From: CAZLAK01 sp964557545
GTDB taxonomy: Bacteria > Bacillota > Desulfotomaculia > Desulfotomaculales > Pelotomaculaceae
Direction: 5' to 3'
Assembly (NCBI GenBank): GCA_964557545.1
Contig: CAZLAK010000027.1
Coordinates: forward strand, 1-21,257
DNA length: 21,257 nt
Part shown: positions 1 through 6,517 of the stretch, piece by piece
Layout of the letters: every line of letters begins with the position of its first letter
How positions within the stretch are numbered: position 1 is the first letter of the stretch
Translations under genes and position numbers: made by a program
The notes under the pieces: generated by a model
Databases searched by the model: none
The model's input: the letters and a program-made list of their open reading frames with translations, nothing else
Told to the model about the DNA's origin: nothing

Positions 1-53
1 ACCCAACCCTACTTTAACTCACCGCATTACTTAGGGTCAGGCTCTATCCCTAA

Positions 54-138
54 GGCAGCCCGGCTGCCGTAGGCGCTTTTGCGCCCTTAGGCCCGCGGCT
101 TTGCGCGCCAGCCCTTTCGGGCGGGCTTGCCCTTGCAA
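54..138 (-). ncRNA. Cyclic di-GMP-I (GEMM) riboswitch aptamer
   Basis: The minus-strand RNA carries the hallmarks of the c-di-GMP-I class in order: GCAAGGGCAAGCC, a hairpin closed by a GAAA tetraloop (CCCGAAAGGG), the GCGCAAAGCC ligand-binding segment, GGCCTAAGG with CCTACGG as tetraloop receptor, and the terminal P3 hairpin GGCAGCCGGGCTGCC. This lines up almost segment by segment with the known Vc2 aptamer (recalled from the literature). Just downstream, TTAGGG and CCCTAA (about 53-31) can form a hairpin, but no U-run is visible before the window ends, so the expression platform is incomplete here. The controlled gene is beyond position 1 on the minus strand. In related clostridia the region next to aroB often carries type IV pilus genes, a typical target; that is inference. 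Confidence 0.9.
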
Positions 139-197
139 ACTAAAATTTCTTTATTTAAGTTTTCTAGATTTAATTTTTCTAGCACACTTGTTAGTTT

Positions 198-226
198 ATT
201 TTATACAGCCTTTGCCTGCCAGTCAA
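198..226 (-). promoter_or_regulatory. Sigma-A-type promoter ahead of c-di-GMP riboswitch
   Basis: On the minus strand a TTGACT -35 (226-221) is followed by a 17-bp spacer and a TAAAAT -10 (203-198). It lies in the AT-rich gap downstream of aroB and about 60 bp upstream of the riboswitch aptamer, in the right orientation to transcribe it. This suggests that the off-window gene has its own promoter and is not only read through from the aro genes. No convincing U-run terminator was seen between aroB and this promoter. Confidence 0.6.
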
Positions 227-297
227 CTGCCAGTTTGCTAAAAACATTTAAAATCTTTTCGGCGCCGCGTTTTTACAGCTGCCCAGCTTGCCTGCCT

Positions 298-1410
298 TTA
301 CTTGCCTTTGAAGCAATGCTTTAGAAAATCGGCTTCAGGAACCCCGGCCTTTACCACCGCTTTTCCTATCCTAAGCGGCAGGACAAAAGTGAGCCGGCCG
401 CCGATGCTCTTTTTGTCGCGCCGCATGTAGGCCAAAAGCTGCTCGGGGGAAATCCCGCCCGGCAGTTCTTGAGGCAGGCCGGCGCGCTCCAAAAGCGCCA
501 GCAGGCGGCGGTAGTCTTTTTCTGCCAAAAGCCCCAGTTTCACGGCCAAAAGCGCCTCGGCCGCCATCCCCGCCGCCACCGCCTCGCCGTGGGTAAAAAC
601 GCCGTAGCCGGCCGCGGCCTCCAGAGCGTGGCCCACGGTGTGGCCGAAGTTCAGTACAGCCCTCAACCCCCGCTCCGTCTCGTCCTCTCCCACCACCTGC
701 GCCTTTATGCGGCAGGACTCCTTCACGGCGCACGCCAGCGCATCAAAATCCCCGGCCAAAAGGCGCTCTAAATTTTCTTCCAGCCAGCTAAAAAATTTTT
801 CGTCCCAGATCACGCCGTACTTGATGACTTCGGCCAGGCCGGAGCGCATCTGGCGCGCCGGCAAAGTGGCCAGTACACCCACGTCGGCCACCACCAGCAC
901 CGGCTGGTAAAAAGCGCCGATCACGTTTTTGCCGCGCGGGTGGTTGACGGCCACCTTGCCCCCCACGCTGCTGTCCACCTGCGCCAGAAGAGTGGTGGGT
1001 ATTTGCACGAAGGGCACGCCGCGCATGTAGGTGGCGGCCGCAAAACCGGCCAGGTCGCCTACCACCCCGCCGCCCAAGGCGATCACCGGGCAGTAGCGGT
1101 CAAGGCCGGCCTCAAAAGCGCGCTCGTACAGCGCCCCGGTCCAGGCCAGAGTCTTGTGCTCTTCGCCGGGCGGCACCAGGGCCGCTTCCACCTCAAAACC
1201 GGCTTCCCGCAGGTTATCCGCCACAGCCCCGCCGTACAGGCCGTAGACAGTCTCGTCAGAAACCACAAGCGCTTTCCGCCCGGCAACCAGCTCAGCCACC
1301 AGGCGGCCGATCTCGGCCAGGAGGCCGCAGCCGATCATTATCCGGTAGCCCCTCAAACCCAGCAGGACCTCCACTTCGGCAAAAACATTCACCCCTCCAC
1401 GCGCCAGCAC
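298..1410 (-). CDS. aroB: 3-dehydroquinate synthase
   Basis: Second step of the shikimate pathway: cytosolic NAD- and metal-dependent cyclisation of DAHP to 3-dehydroquinate. Seen: the glycine-rich NAD site ALGGGVVGDLAGFAAA (about residues 111-126), IPTTLLAQVDSSVGGK (137-152), and the metal ligands Glu194 (GLAEVIKYG), His257 (GHTVGHALE) and His274 (THGEAVAAG), all in conserved context. Length 370 aa is normal for the family. The start is uncertain: the longest frame begins at a GTG at 1410, while an in-frame GTG at 1390-1392 lies directly against GGAGGG, too close to be ideal. It is the last gene of the mobA-yqeG-aroECKB run, 25 bp after aroK. Confidence 0.96.
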   Translation of the reverse strand: MLARGGVNVFAEVEVLLGLRGYRIMIGCGLLAEIGRLVAELVAGRKALVVSDETVYGLYGGAVADNLREAGFEVEAALVPPGEEHKTLAWTGALYERAFEAGLDRYCPVIALGGGVVGDLAGFAAATYMRGVPFVQIPTTLLAQVDSSVGGKVAVNHPRGKNVIGAFYQPVLVVADVGVLATLPARQMRSGLAEVIKYGVIWDEKFFSWLEENLERLLAGDFDALACAVKESCRIKAQVVGEDETERGLRAVLNFGHTVGHALEAAAGYGVFTHGEAVAAGMAAEALLAVKLGLLAEKDYRRLLALLERAGLPQELPGGISPEQLLAYMRRDKKSIGGRLTFVLPLRIGKAVVKAGVPEADFLKHCFKGK

Positions 1411-1435
1411 CCCCCCAACCCAAATTTACCTGGTT

Positions 1436-1963
1436 CTACTCGGTTATGCCTATCTCGCTCAAATAAGACACAATTCTCTCCACCGCCTCGTCCACGCTCA
1501 CTTCTCCCGTGTCCACTGTGTAAGCGGCTATGCTGCTGTAGACCCCTTCTCTTACCGCCAGCAGGGAAGCTATGCGCTCTTTTAAGTCGCCCTTTAAGAG
1601 CAAAGGGCGGTTTTTTTTGTTTTTGAGCCTCTGGTAAATCACCTGGGGGGAGGCTTTTAGAGCGATAAAAACGCCGTTTTCCCCCAGCAGTTTCACATTC
1701 TCGGGGTTTAAGACCAGCCCCCCGCCGGTGGATATAACCAGCCCCTCCCTGGCGGCCAGCTTTTTGGTCAATAGCGCTTCTTCGGACCTGAACCTCACCT
1801 CGCCGTCTTTAGCGAAGATCTGGGCCACCGTTTTTCCGGTAAGCTTTTCGATCTCCTGGTCGGTGTCCACGAATTCCCTCTTCAAGCGCCAGGCCAGGCG
1901 GCGCCCTACGGCCGTCTTGCCGGTGCCCATAAAACCGATCAAGACAATGTTTTTTTTGCTCAT
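1436..1963 (-). CDS. aroK: Shikimate kinase
   Basis: Phosphorylates shikimate to shikimate 3-phosphate with ATP in the cytosol. Seen: the P-loop GFMGTGKT (residues 10-17), the substrate-binding DTD (33-35), RFRSEE around residue 58, STGGGLVL (78-85, the GGG shikimate-binding turn), the lid arginine in NRPLL, and the late arginine in REGVYSSIA. The 175-aa length is typical of a monofunctional enzyme. ATG start with GGAGG five bases upstream. It sits 21 bp after aroC and 25 bp before aroB. Note that aroA (EPSP synthase) and the type of 3-dehydroquinase are not visible in this window, so the pathway here is only partial. Confidence 0.96.
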   Translation of the reverse strand: MSKKNIVLIGFMGTGKTAVGRRLAWRLKREFVDTDQEIEKLTGKTVAQIFAKDGEVRFRSEEALLTKKLAAREGLVISTGGGLVLNPENVKLLGENGVFIALKASPQVIYQRLKNKKNRPLLLKGDLKERIASLLAVREGVYSSIAAYTVDTGEVSVDEAVERIVSYLSEIGITE

Positions 1964-1984
1964 TTTGCCTCCAAAAAAAGCGGT

Positions 1985-3145
1985 TTAAAAATTTTCTGCG
2001 TATAATTTATAGTTATGCAGGTTCTCTTTCAATTCGGCAAGGCTGTCGCCGCCAAATTTTTCTAAAAAGGCGCAGGCCAGCTCCCAGGCCACAACCGCTT
2101 CGGCTACGACACAGGCCGAAGGCACGGCGCAGACGTCGGACCTCTCGGCCGCGGCCGGCGCCGCACCTTTGGTCTGTATGTCCACGCTGGCCAGGGGCCT
2201 TTTTAGGGTGGGGATGGGCTTCATGGCCGCCCGCACCACCAGCACCTCGCCGTTGGTCACCCCGCCCTCAAGGCCGCCTGCCCGGTTGGTCCTGCGAAAG
2301 AAACCCCGCCCGGACTTGTAGTAAATTTCGTCGTGCACCTGCGAGCCGGGCAGGCCGGCTGCGGCAAAGCCCAGGCCGATCTCCACGCCTTTAATGCCCT
2401 GGATGCTCATAACCGCCCCCGCCAGTCGGCCGTCCAAACGCCTGTCCCACTGGGCATAGCTGCCCAGGCCCGGCGGCAGGCCATATGCCCTTATTTCAAA
2501 TACGCCGCCTAAGGTGTCGCCGGCGGCCGCGGCCGCCGCGATTAACTCGATCATTTTTTCCTCGGCCGCCGGATCAGGGCACAAAAGCCGCGAGCGGGAC
2601 AGCGCCTCTTCCAGTTCAGCGCCTTCCGGCGGCACACTTTGCACCTTAACGCCGCTCACCTGCAGCACCAGGCCGTTAATCCTTACGCCCAGCTCCTCCA
2701 AAAGCCTCTGCGCCACGCTGCCCGCCGCCACCCTGGCCGCCGTTTCCCTGGCACTGGCCCGCTCCAAAACGTTGCGGATGTCCCGGTGCCGGTACTTGAT
2801 CGCCCCCGCCAGGTCGGCGTGGCCCGGCCGGGGCCTGGTAAGCGGCTGCACTCCATCCAACTTGCCCGGCGAGGGATCCATGACATCCCGCCAGTTGGCC
2901 CAGTCCCGGTTCTCCACCAGGATGGCTACAGGGCTGCCCAGGGTAAGCCCTCCCCGCACGCCGGAGAGCAGGCGGGCAGTGTCCCTTTCAATCTCCATTC
3001 TGCCCCCCCGCCCGTAACCTTTTTGGCGGCGGGCCAGGTGGGCCGTTATGTAGTCCTCCGCAAGCGGCAGCCCCGAGGGAACCCCCTCTACTACGGCTAC
3101 CAGCGCCGGGCCGTGAGACTCCCCGGCCGTCAAAAACCTAAGCAC
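1985..3145 (-). CDS. aroC: Chorismate synthase
   Basis: Last common step of aromatic biosynthesis: FMNH2-dependent anti-1,4-elimination of phosphate from EPSP to give chorismate. Seen: the N-terminal signature LTAGESHGPALVAVVEGVPSG (from residue 5), the RPGHADLAG region, the RHRDIRNVLERASARETAAR segment (family signature RxSxRET), and the C-terminal KPIPTL and RSDVCAVPSACVVAEA motifs. 386 aa is normal. The start is a GTG at 3143-3145, giving the family-typical MLRFLTAGESHG; an AAGGTGG Shine-Dalgarno lies about nine bases upstream, inside the aroE 3' end. The start overlaps the aroE stop by 8 nt, so translational coupling with aroE is likely. Confidence 0.97.
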   Translation of the reverse strand: MLRFLTAGESHGPALVAVVEGVPSGLPLAEDYITAHLARRQKGYGRGGRMEIERDTARLLSGVRGGLTLGSPVAILVENRDWANWRDVMDPSPGKLDGVQPLTRPRPGHADLAGAIKYRHRDIRNVLERASARETAARVAAGSVAQRLLEELGVRINGLVLQVSGVKVQSVPPEGAELEEALSRSRLLCPDPAAEEKMIELIAAAAAAGDTLGGVFEIRAYGLPPGLGSYAQWDRRLDGRLAGAVMSIQGIKGVEIGLGFAAAGLPGSQVHDEIYYKSGRGFFRRTNRAGGLEGGVTNGEVLVVRAAMKPIPTLKRPLASVDIQTKGAAPAAAERSDVCAVPSACVVAEAVVAWELACAFLEKFGGDSLAELKENLHNYKLYAENF

Positions 3146-4046
3146 CGCTCTTCACCACCTTTCCGCTCTGTGCAAAAAGCGCCCTGAGCGCCGCCTCCTC
3201 CATAACTTTGAGCGGCGGGGCCGCACCCGTCCACAGCTCAAAGGCCAGCGCCCCCTGGCGGACCAGCAAGCCCAGGCCCCCCACAGCGGTGGCCCCGCGG
3301 GCTTTGGCCTCGCGCAAAAAGGGCGTCACCGGCGGGTTGTAGACCGCATCAAAGGCTATCTGACCCGGCCGCAGGCGGCGGTAGGGCAGCGGGGGCAGCT
3401 CGTCCTTTAACTGCCCCATGCCGAGCGGCGTCGTCTGGACCACCAGATCGGCACCCTCCAGCGCGCTGTCCGGCAGGGTCCGGCCCGGCTCTGGCCACTC
3501 TAGGGCTTCGGCCTTTGCCCCGGCCTTTTCTTCCAGCAGGCGGCAAAGCGCGCGCGCCTTCTCGTACGTCCGCCCGGCCACGTAGAATTTTACGGCTCCG
3601 GCCAAGGCCAGGCTGACCGTCACAGCCCTAGCCGCACCGCCCGCCCCCAGCACCAGCACCGTCTTGCCGGCAGCGCCAAACCCCGTCTCTTCGGCCAGCG
3701 CCCGCAAGAAACCTTCTCCGTCGGTGTTGTAGCCGCAGAGTTTCCCGCCCCGGTTAACCACGGTGTTTACCGCTCCTGTGAGGAGGGCAGATGCGTCCAG
3801 TTCGTCCATAAAGGGAACCGCCGCTTCCTTGTGCGGCACGGTCACGTTCAGCCCGGCCAGGCCCAAAGCGCGCACAGAAGACAGCGCCGCCGCCAGGTCT
3901 TGCGGTTTAACCTCAAAAGCCACGTACACGCAGTCCAGCCCCAAAGCCGCAAAGGCGGCGTTATGCATGGCCGGGGAGAGCGTGTGGGAAACCGGGCAGC
4001 CGATCAGGGCAAAGACTTTCGTGCTGCCGCTAATCGCCCGCTCCAT
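3138..4046 (-). CDS. aroE: Shikimate dehydrogenase
   Basis: NADPH-dependent reduction of 3-dehydroshikimate to shikimate. Seen: the substrate-binding SHTLSPAMHN (20-29), the catalytic Lys73 in NVTVPHKE, Asn94 in GAVNTV, Asp109 in GYNTDGEGF, the dinucleotide-binding GAGGAAR (134-140), an NRT-like cofactor segment (AGRTYEKA), and the C-terminal GGLGLLVRQGALAFELWTG. 302 aa is slightly longer than the usual 270-290 because of a short N-terminal extension and a C-terminal tail. ATG start with GGAGGT six bases upstream. It is 3 bp downstream of the yqeG stop and overlaps aroC. Confidence 0.96.
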   Translation of the reverse strand: MERAISGSTKVFALIGCPVSHTLSPAMHNAAFAALGLDCVYVAFEVKPQDLAAALSSVRALGLAGLNVTVPHKEAAVPFMDELDASALLTGAVNTVVNRGGKLCGYNTDGEGFLRALAEETGFGAAGKTVLVLGAGGAARAVTVSLALAGAVKFYVAGRTYEKARALCRLLEEKAGAKAEALEWPEPGRTLPDSALEGADLVVQTTPLGMGQLKDELPPLPYRRLRPGQIAFDAVYNPPVTPFLREAKARGATAVGGLGLLVRQGALAFELWTGAAPPLKVMEEAALRALFAQSGKVVKSGA

Positions 4047-4049
4047 TTT

Positions 4050-4550
4050 TTACCTCCAGCTCTTTTTAATTTTGGCTAGCACCAGCTTTTCTAAAGGGCG
4101 GTTAATAAACCTTGTGCCCCAGAATTCCTTTCCCGGCAGCGGCTCAACCAGGATGGTGTACAGGCCGGCAAGGTTGCCGCCCAAAATATCGGTAAAAATC
4201 TGGTCGCCCACTAAGGCCGTCTCTTGGGGTTTAGTGCCCAGCAGGGCCAGCGCCTTCTTAAAGGGCGCGGACAGCGGCTTTACCGCCCGGTGAACGGCCG
4301 GGACCCCTGCCTGCCGGGCCAGATCCTCCACCCTGCGCCGGGAATTGTTGGAAATGATGGCTACCCTAAAGCCCTCGCTTAACAGGGACAAAATCCACTC
4401 CCTGGCCTGCGGCGTAAAATGTGCCTCGTCGCGCCGGACAATAGTGTTGTCCAGGTCCACCAAAACCGCTTTCAGCCCTAAAGACTTCAAAAACCCGGGC
4501 TCTATATCGGAAAACGACTTAAAGTAGCGGCGCGGGTAAAAAATCTTCAT
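4050..4550 (-). CDS. yqeG: YqeG-family HAD (type IIIA) phosphatase
   Basis: Small HAD-superfamily hydrolase of the YqeG type. Seen: motif I DLDNT (residues 32-36, two Asp for nucleophile and general acid/base), motif II IISNNS (about 65-70), a conserved Lys in AVKPLS, and motif IV GDQIFTDILGGN (Mg-binding acidic residues). 166 aa matches the family. The physiological substrate is not established. In many Firmicutes yqeG lies beside aroE and ribosome-associated genes; here it lies between mobA and aroE. Its ATG shares one base with the mobA stop (TAATG), and aroE starts 3 bp after its own stop, so it is part of one transcription unit. Confidence 0.9.
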   Translation of the reverse strand: MKIFYPRRYFKSFSDIEPGFLKSLGLKAVLVDLDNTIVRRDEAHFTPQAREWILSLLSEGFRVAIISNNSRRRVEDLARQAGVPAVHRAVKPLSAPFKKALALLGTKPQETALVGDQIFTDILGGNLAGLYTILVEPLPGKEFWGTRFINRPLEKLVLAKIKKSWR

Positions 4551-5173
4551 TAAGTGCCGGCACCCCCGCTTTCCGGCAAAAGGGCGCTCCTGGTCATTTC
4601 ACGCGCCTTTTGCAAGTCGCGCGGCGTGTTGACATTGAAAAATGCCACCTCTGGATCGGCAAAGGCTCTCAGTTCCTCTTCGTCCAAAAACTTCACCCGC
4701 ACCTTGGGGAAAAAACCCGTAACTTTGCGGCACCCGGCGGAAAGCTGCTCTTCCACCGCGGGAAGGCAGCTCTTGGCGTAGACGGCAAAAAGCGGCTCTA
4801 GAAACTCGCCGCGGCGGGGCACCGCCACGTCGTAACCGGCCGACTGCTCCACCATGAAAGCGGCCATCGGCGCGCTGATAAAGGGCATATCGCAGGCCAC
4901 CACCAGACACCTGTCGTGCGAAATGCTGTGAAGGGCGGCGTGAATGCCGCAAAGCGGCCCCCCGCCTTTTATTATATCTTGGACCACCCTAAGGCCCAGC
5001 CTGCTCCCGGTCTTTTCGCACCCGCCGCAAACCAGCACCTCGGGAAATACACGCTTTAAGACCAGCGCCACCCGGCCGATCATTTCCTCTTTCCCTATGG
5101 ACAGGAGCGCCTTGTCCTCTCCCATGCGCCTGCTCTTCCCACCGGCCAAAATGACGCCGGATGCTTTAACCAT
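4550..5173 (-). CDS. mobA: Molybdenum cofactor guanylyltransferase
   Basis: Transfers GMP from GTP to Mo-molybdopterin to make the MGD/bis-MGD cofactor used by formate dehydrogenases and related Mo/W enzymes. Seen: the nucleotidyltransferase signature LAGGKSRRMGEDKALL (near the N-terminus), GGGPLCGIHAAL (guanine pocket), VACDMPF (metal-binding Asp), and NVNTPRDL near the C-terminus. I chose the ATG at 5171-5173 (MVKASGVILAGG) because families of this type begin just before the LAGG loop; a longer in-frame TTG start at 5206 would add 11 residues with little similarity to known starts. The Shine-Dalgarno is only a G-rich stretch. First gene of the leftward run, divergent from sigK. Confidence 0.92.
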   Translation of the reverse strand: MVKASGVILAGGKSRRMGEDKALLSIGKEEMIGRVALVLKRVFPEVLVCGGCEKTGSRLGLRVVQDIIKGGGPLCGIHAALHSISHDRCLVVACDMPFISAPMAAFMVEQSAGYDVAVPRRGEFLEPLFAVYAKSCLPAVEEQLSAGCRKVTGFFPKVRVKFLDEEELRAFADPEVAFFNVNTPRDLQKAREMTRSALLPESGGAGT

Positions 5174-5206
5174 TCCCCCACCCCATTTTAAAGGCCCAGC
5201 CGGCAA

Positions 5207-5242
5207 CTTAATAAATGCATGCTTAATAAATAACGTTAATAA
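5207..5242. repeat. Three TTAATAA repeats in divergent mobA/sigK gap
   Basis: CTTAATAAAT occurs at 5207-5216 and 5222-5231, a direct repeat with a 15-bp period. A further TTAATAA is at 5236-5242 inside AACGTTAATAACGTT. The 5174-5347 gap holds these repeats, a possible sigK promoter and the expected promoter for mobA-aro. On the minus strand a TTGAAC (about 5250-5245) could be a -35 for mobA, but no -10 with good spacing was found. The repeats may be regulator sites or simply AT-rich promoter DNA. Confidence 0.35.
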
Positions 5243-5291
5243 CGTTCAACAAATTTGGCCAAAACCCTTTAAAATTATTTAACCGGACGTG

Positions 5292-5321
5292 CACCAAAAT
5301 ACCAGGCAGCGTCATATTTAT
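5292..5321 (+). promoter_or_regulatory. Candidate sigma-K/E-type promoter of sigK
   Basis: CACC at 5292-5295 is followed by 17 bp and CATATTTAT at 5313-5321. This resembles the sigma-K consensus (mACm, 16-17 bp, CATAnnnTA), but the last two bases of the -10 are AT, not TA. A start near 5325 would leave a short leader containing the ribosome binding site at 5342-5347. Sporulation control is expected for this gene from the family, but the match is weak. Confidence 0.35.
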
Positions 5322-5356
5322 AGCATGCACGCAAAAATTGTGGAGGGATGCGCACA

Positions 5357-6052
5357 GTGCTGCCCGGTCTTTGGCTTTTGAGCCTGGTTTCTTTAGTCAA
5401 CGGCATTTTGCTGCTCGTTTCCTACATTGCCAGCAACACCTTTCCCCAGCCGCTGTCCGAAGAAGAAGAAGCTTTTTACTTAGACGAGCTGCGCCAGGGA
5501 AGTGAAAGGGCGCGCCAAATACTGGTAGAACGGAACCTGCGCCTGGTAGCCCACATCGTAAAAAAATTTGACAGCACGGGAGAAGAAATAGACGACTTGA
5601 TTTCCATCGGCACCATCGGCCTTATCAAGGCCATTAACACTTTTAACCCCGGCAAGGGCACGAGGCTGGCCACTTATGCCTCGCGCTGCATTGAAAATGA
5701 AATTCTCATGCATTTAAGGCATTTAAAAAAAGTCAAGTCCGAAGTCTCCCTCTATGACCCCATCGGCGTCGACAAAGAAGGAAACGAGATCACGCTCATC
5801 GATATCCTGGGAACCCACCCCGATGTCGTATCCGAAACAGTAGAAAACAACTTTGAACAGCGACGGCTTAAAGAAAAAGTGCGCCGCCTGACCAAGCGGG
5901 AAAAGAGAGTGCTGGAACTGAGGTTCGGGCTGGTGGACGGCCTGCGCAAAACCCAGCGGGAAATCGCTAAAAGCCTGGGCATCTCCCGCTCTTACGTGTC
6001 GCGCATTGAAAAGCGGGCCATCAGCAAGCTTACCCAGGAATTTTCTTTATAA
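5357..6052 (+). CDS. sigK: RNA polymerase sporulation sigma factor, SigK family
   Basis: Late mother-cell sigma factor. Seen: a hydrophobic pro-sequence (LPGLWLLSLVSLVNGILLL, then VSYI) before NTFPQPLSEEEE, matching the cleavable leader of pro-sigma-K; region 2 with ERNLRLVAHIVKKFDSTGEE, DDLISIGTIGLIKAI and TYASRCIENEILMHLR; and region 4 with LRFGLVDGLRKTQREIAKSLGISRSYVSRIEKRA, a helix-turn-helix for the -35. The gene is continuous, with no skin-type insertion. I prefer the GTG at 5357-5359: GGAGGG (5342-5347) lies nine bases upstream of it but directly abuts the in-frame ATG at 5348, too close for initiation. Neighbours: divergent mobA, then the zinc-ribbon gene downstream. The SpoIVFB protease expected to activate it is not in the window. 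Confidence 0.93.
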   Translation: MLPGLWLLSLVSLVNGILLLVSYIASNTFPQPLSEEEEAFYLDELRQGSERARQILVERNLRLVAHIVKKFDSTGEEIDDLISIGTIGLIKAINTFNPGKGTRLATYASRCIENEILMHLRHLKKVKSEVSLYDPIGVDKEGNEITLIDILGTHPDVVSETVENNFEQRRLKEKVRRLTKREKRVLELRFGLVDGLRKTQREIAKSLGISRSYVSRIEKRAISKLTQEFSL

Positions 6053-6071
6053 AAAATAATTGCAATTGCTG

Positions 6072-6100
6072 TTGTGCGCGTGAAAACACCGTGCTATAAT
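6072..6100 (+). promoter_or_regulatory. Extended -10 promoter for zinc-ribbon gene
   Basis: TATAAT at 6095-6100 is preceded by TG at 6092-6093 (extended -10). A weak TTGTGC -35 lies at 6072-6077 with a 17-bp spacer. It is 20 bp past the sigK stop and 120 bp before the zinc-ribbon start, which suggests that the small gene is expressed independently of sigK. Confidence 0.7.
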
Positions 6101-6106
6101 GAGTAA

Positions 6107-6219
6107 AGCCCAAATATAAAAAAGGATTAATTTTCCTCAAAACCAACCCTCCTTGTAATTTGCCGGAGCGGTGATTTTAGGAACAATTATATCCGGTCAG
6201 ATTAAAGGAGGTGTTTTAG
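6107..6219 (+). promoter_or_regulatory. Structured 5' leader able to mask the ribosome binding site
   Basis: CCTCCTT at 6148-6154 is exactly complementary to the Shine-Dalgarno AAGGAGG at 6205-6211. Nested inside it, CCGGA at 6163-6167 pairs with TCCGG at 6192-6196. Together they form a long hairpin that would hide the ribosome binding site. No known riboswitch class was recognised. The structure is read directly from complementarity; regulation is inferred. Confidence 0.45.
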
Positions 6220-6408
6220 TTGGCCGACAAAGTTCTCACGTGCAGGGATTGCAACGCGGAGTTCCTCTTTACCGAAGGCGAACAGGCCTTTTACAAAGAA
6301 AAGGGCTTTGAAAACGATCCCGTCCGGTGCCCGGACTGCCGCAGGGCAAGAAAGCAGCAGAGAAACAGCCAAAGAAACGGCGAAAGAAGCTACGCCAGCC
6401 GGTGGTAA
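6220..6408 (+). CDS. Small zinc-ribbon domain protein
   Basis: A 62-aa protein with CRDC (residues 8-11) and CPDC (37-40), two CxxC knuckles about 25 residues apart, separated by EFLFTEGEQAFYKEKGFEND and followed by a strongly basic tail (RRARKQQRNSQRNGERS). This is the pattern of the widespread probable zinc-ribbon family annotated only as a domain (zf-trcl type); its function is not established. The basic tail would suit nucleic-acid or ribosome contact (inference). It starts at TTG (6220), supported by AAAGGAGGT seven bases upstream. It is monocistronic, with its own promoter and a strong terminator. Confidence 0.85.
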   Translation: MADKVLTCRDCNAEFLFTEGEQAFYKEKGFENDPVRCPDCRRARKQQRNSQRNGERSYASRW

Positions 6409-6452
6409 AGTAGCTGCCGGGCAAAAACTAAAATACTTAGCAGTGTTTTGGT

Positions 6453-6485
6453 GCTAGAGGGGCATGCCGCCCCTCTAGCTTTTTT
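6453..6485 (+). terminator. Rho-independent terminator after zinc-ribbon gene
   Basis: GCTAGAGGGGC (6453-6463) pairs perfectly with GCCCCTCTAGC (6469-6479) around a 5-base loop, followed by six T (6480-6485). The 11-bp stem is one of the strongest in the window. The convergent pheT ends 33 bp further on; the hairpin could also slow minus-strand transcription, but there is no matching U-run in that direction. Confidence 0.93.
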
Positions 6486-6517
6486 CTTGCATCTCTTTAA
6501 ATATTTAGTTAAATATT

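Noticed and set aside
127..324. 65-aa plus-strand frame near the left edge
   Set aside because: It runs antisense across the riboswitch, its promoter and the end of aroB, has no ribosome binding site or recognisable motif, and is best explained by those features.
469..1626. Long plus-strand frames (100-228 aa) opposite aroB and aroK
   Set aside because: They are antisense shadows in GC-rich DNA of strongly recognised genes, rich in Arg/Pro/His and without family motifs.
5311..5318. GTCATATT as a sigma-E -35 for sigK
   Set aside because: A -10 14 bp downstream would fall on or after the ribosome binding site, and no CATACA-like sequence is there.
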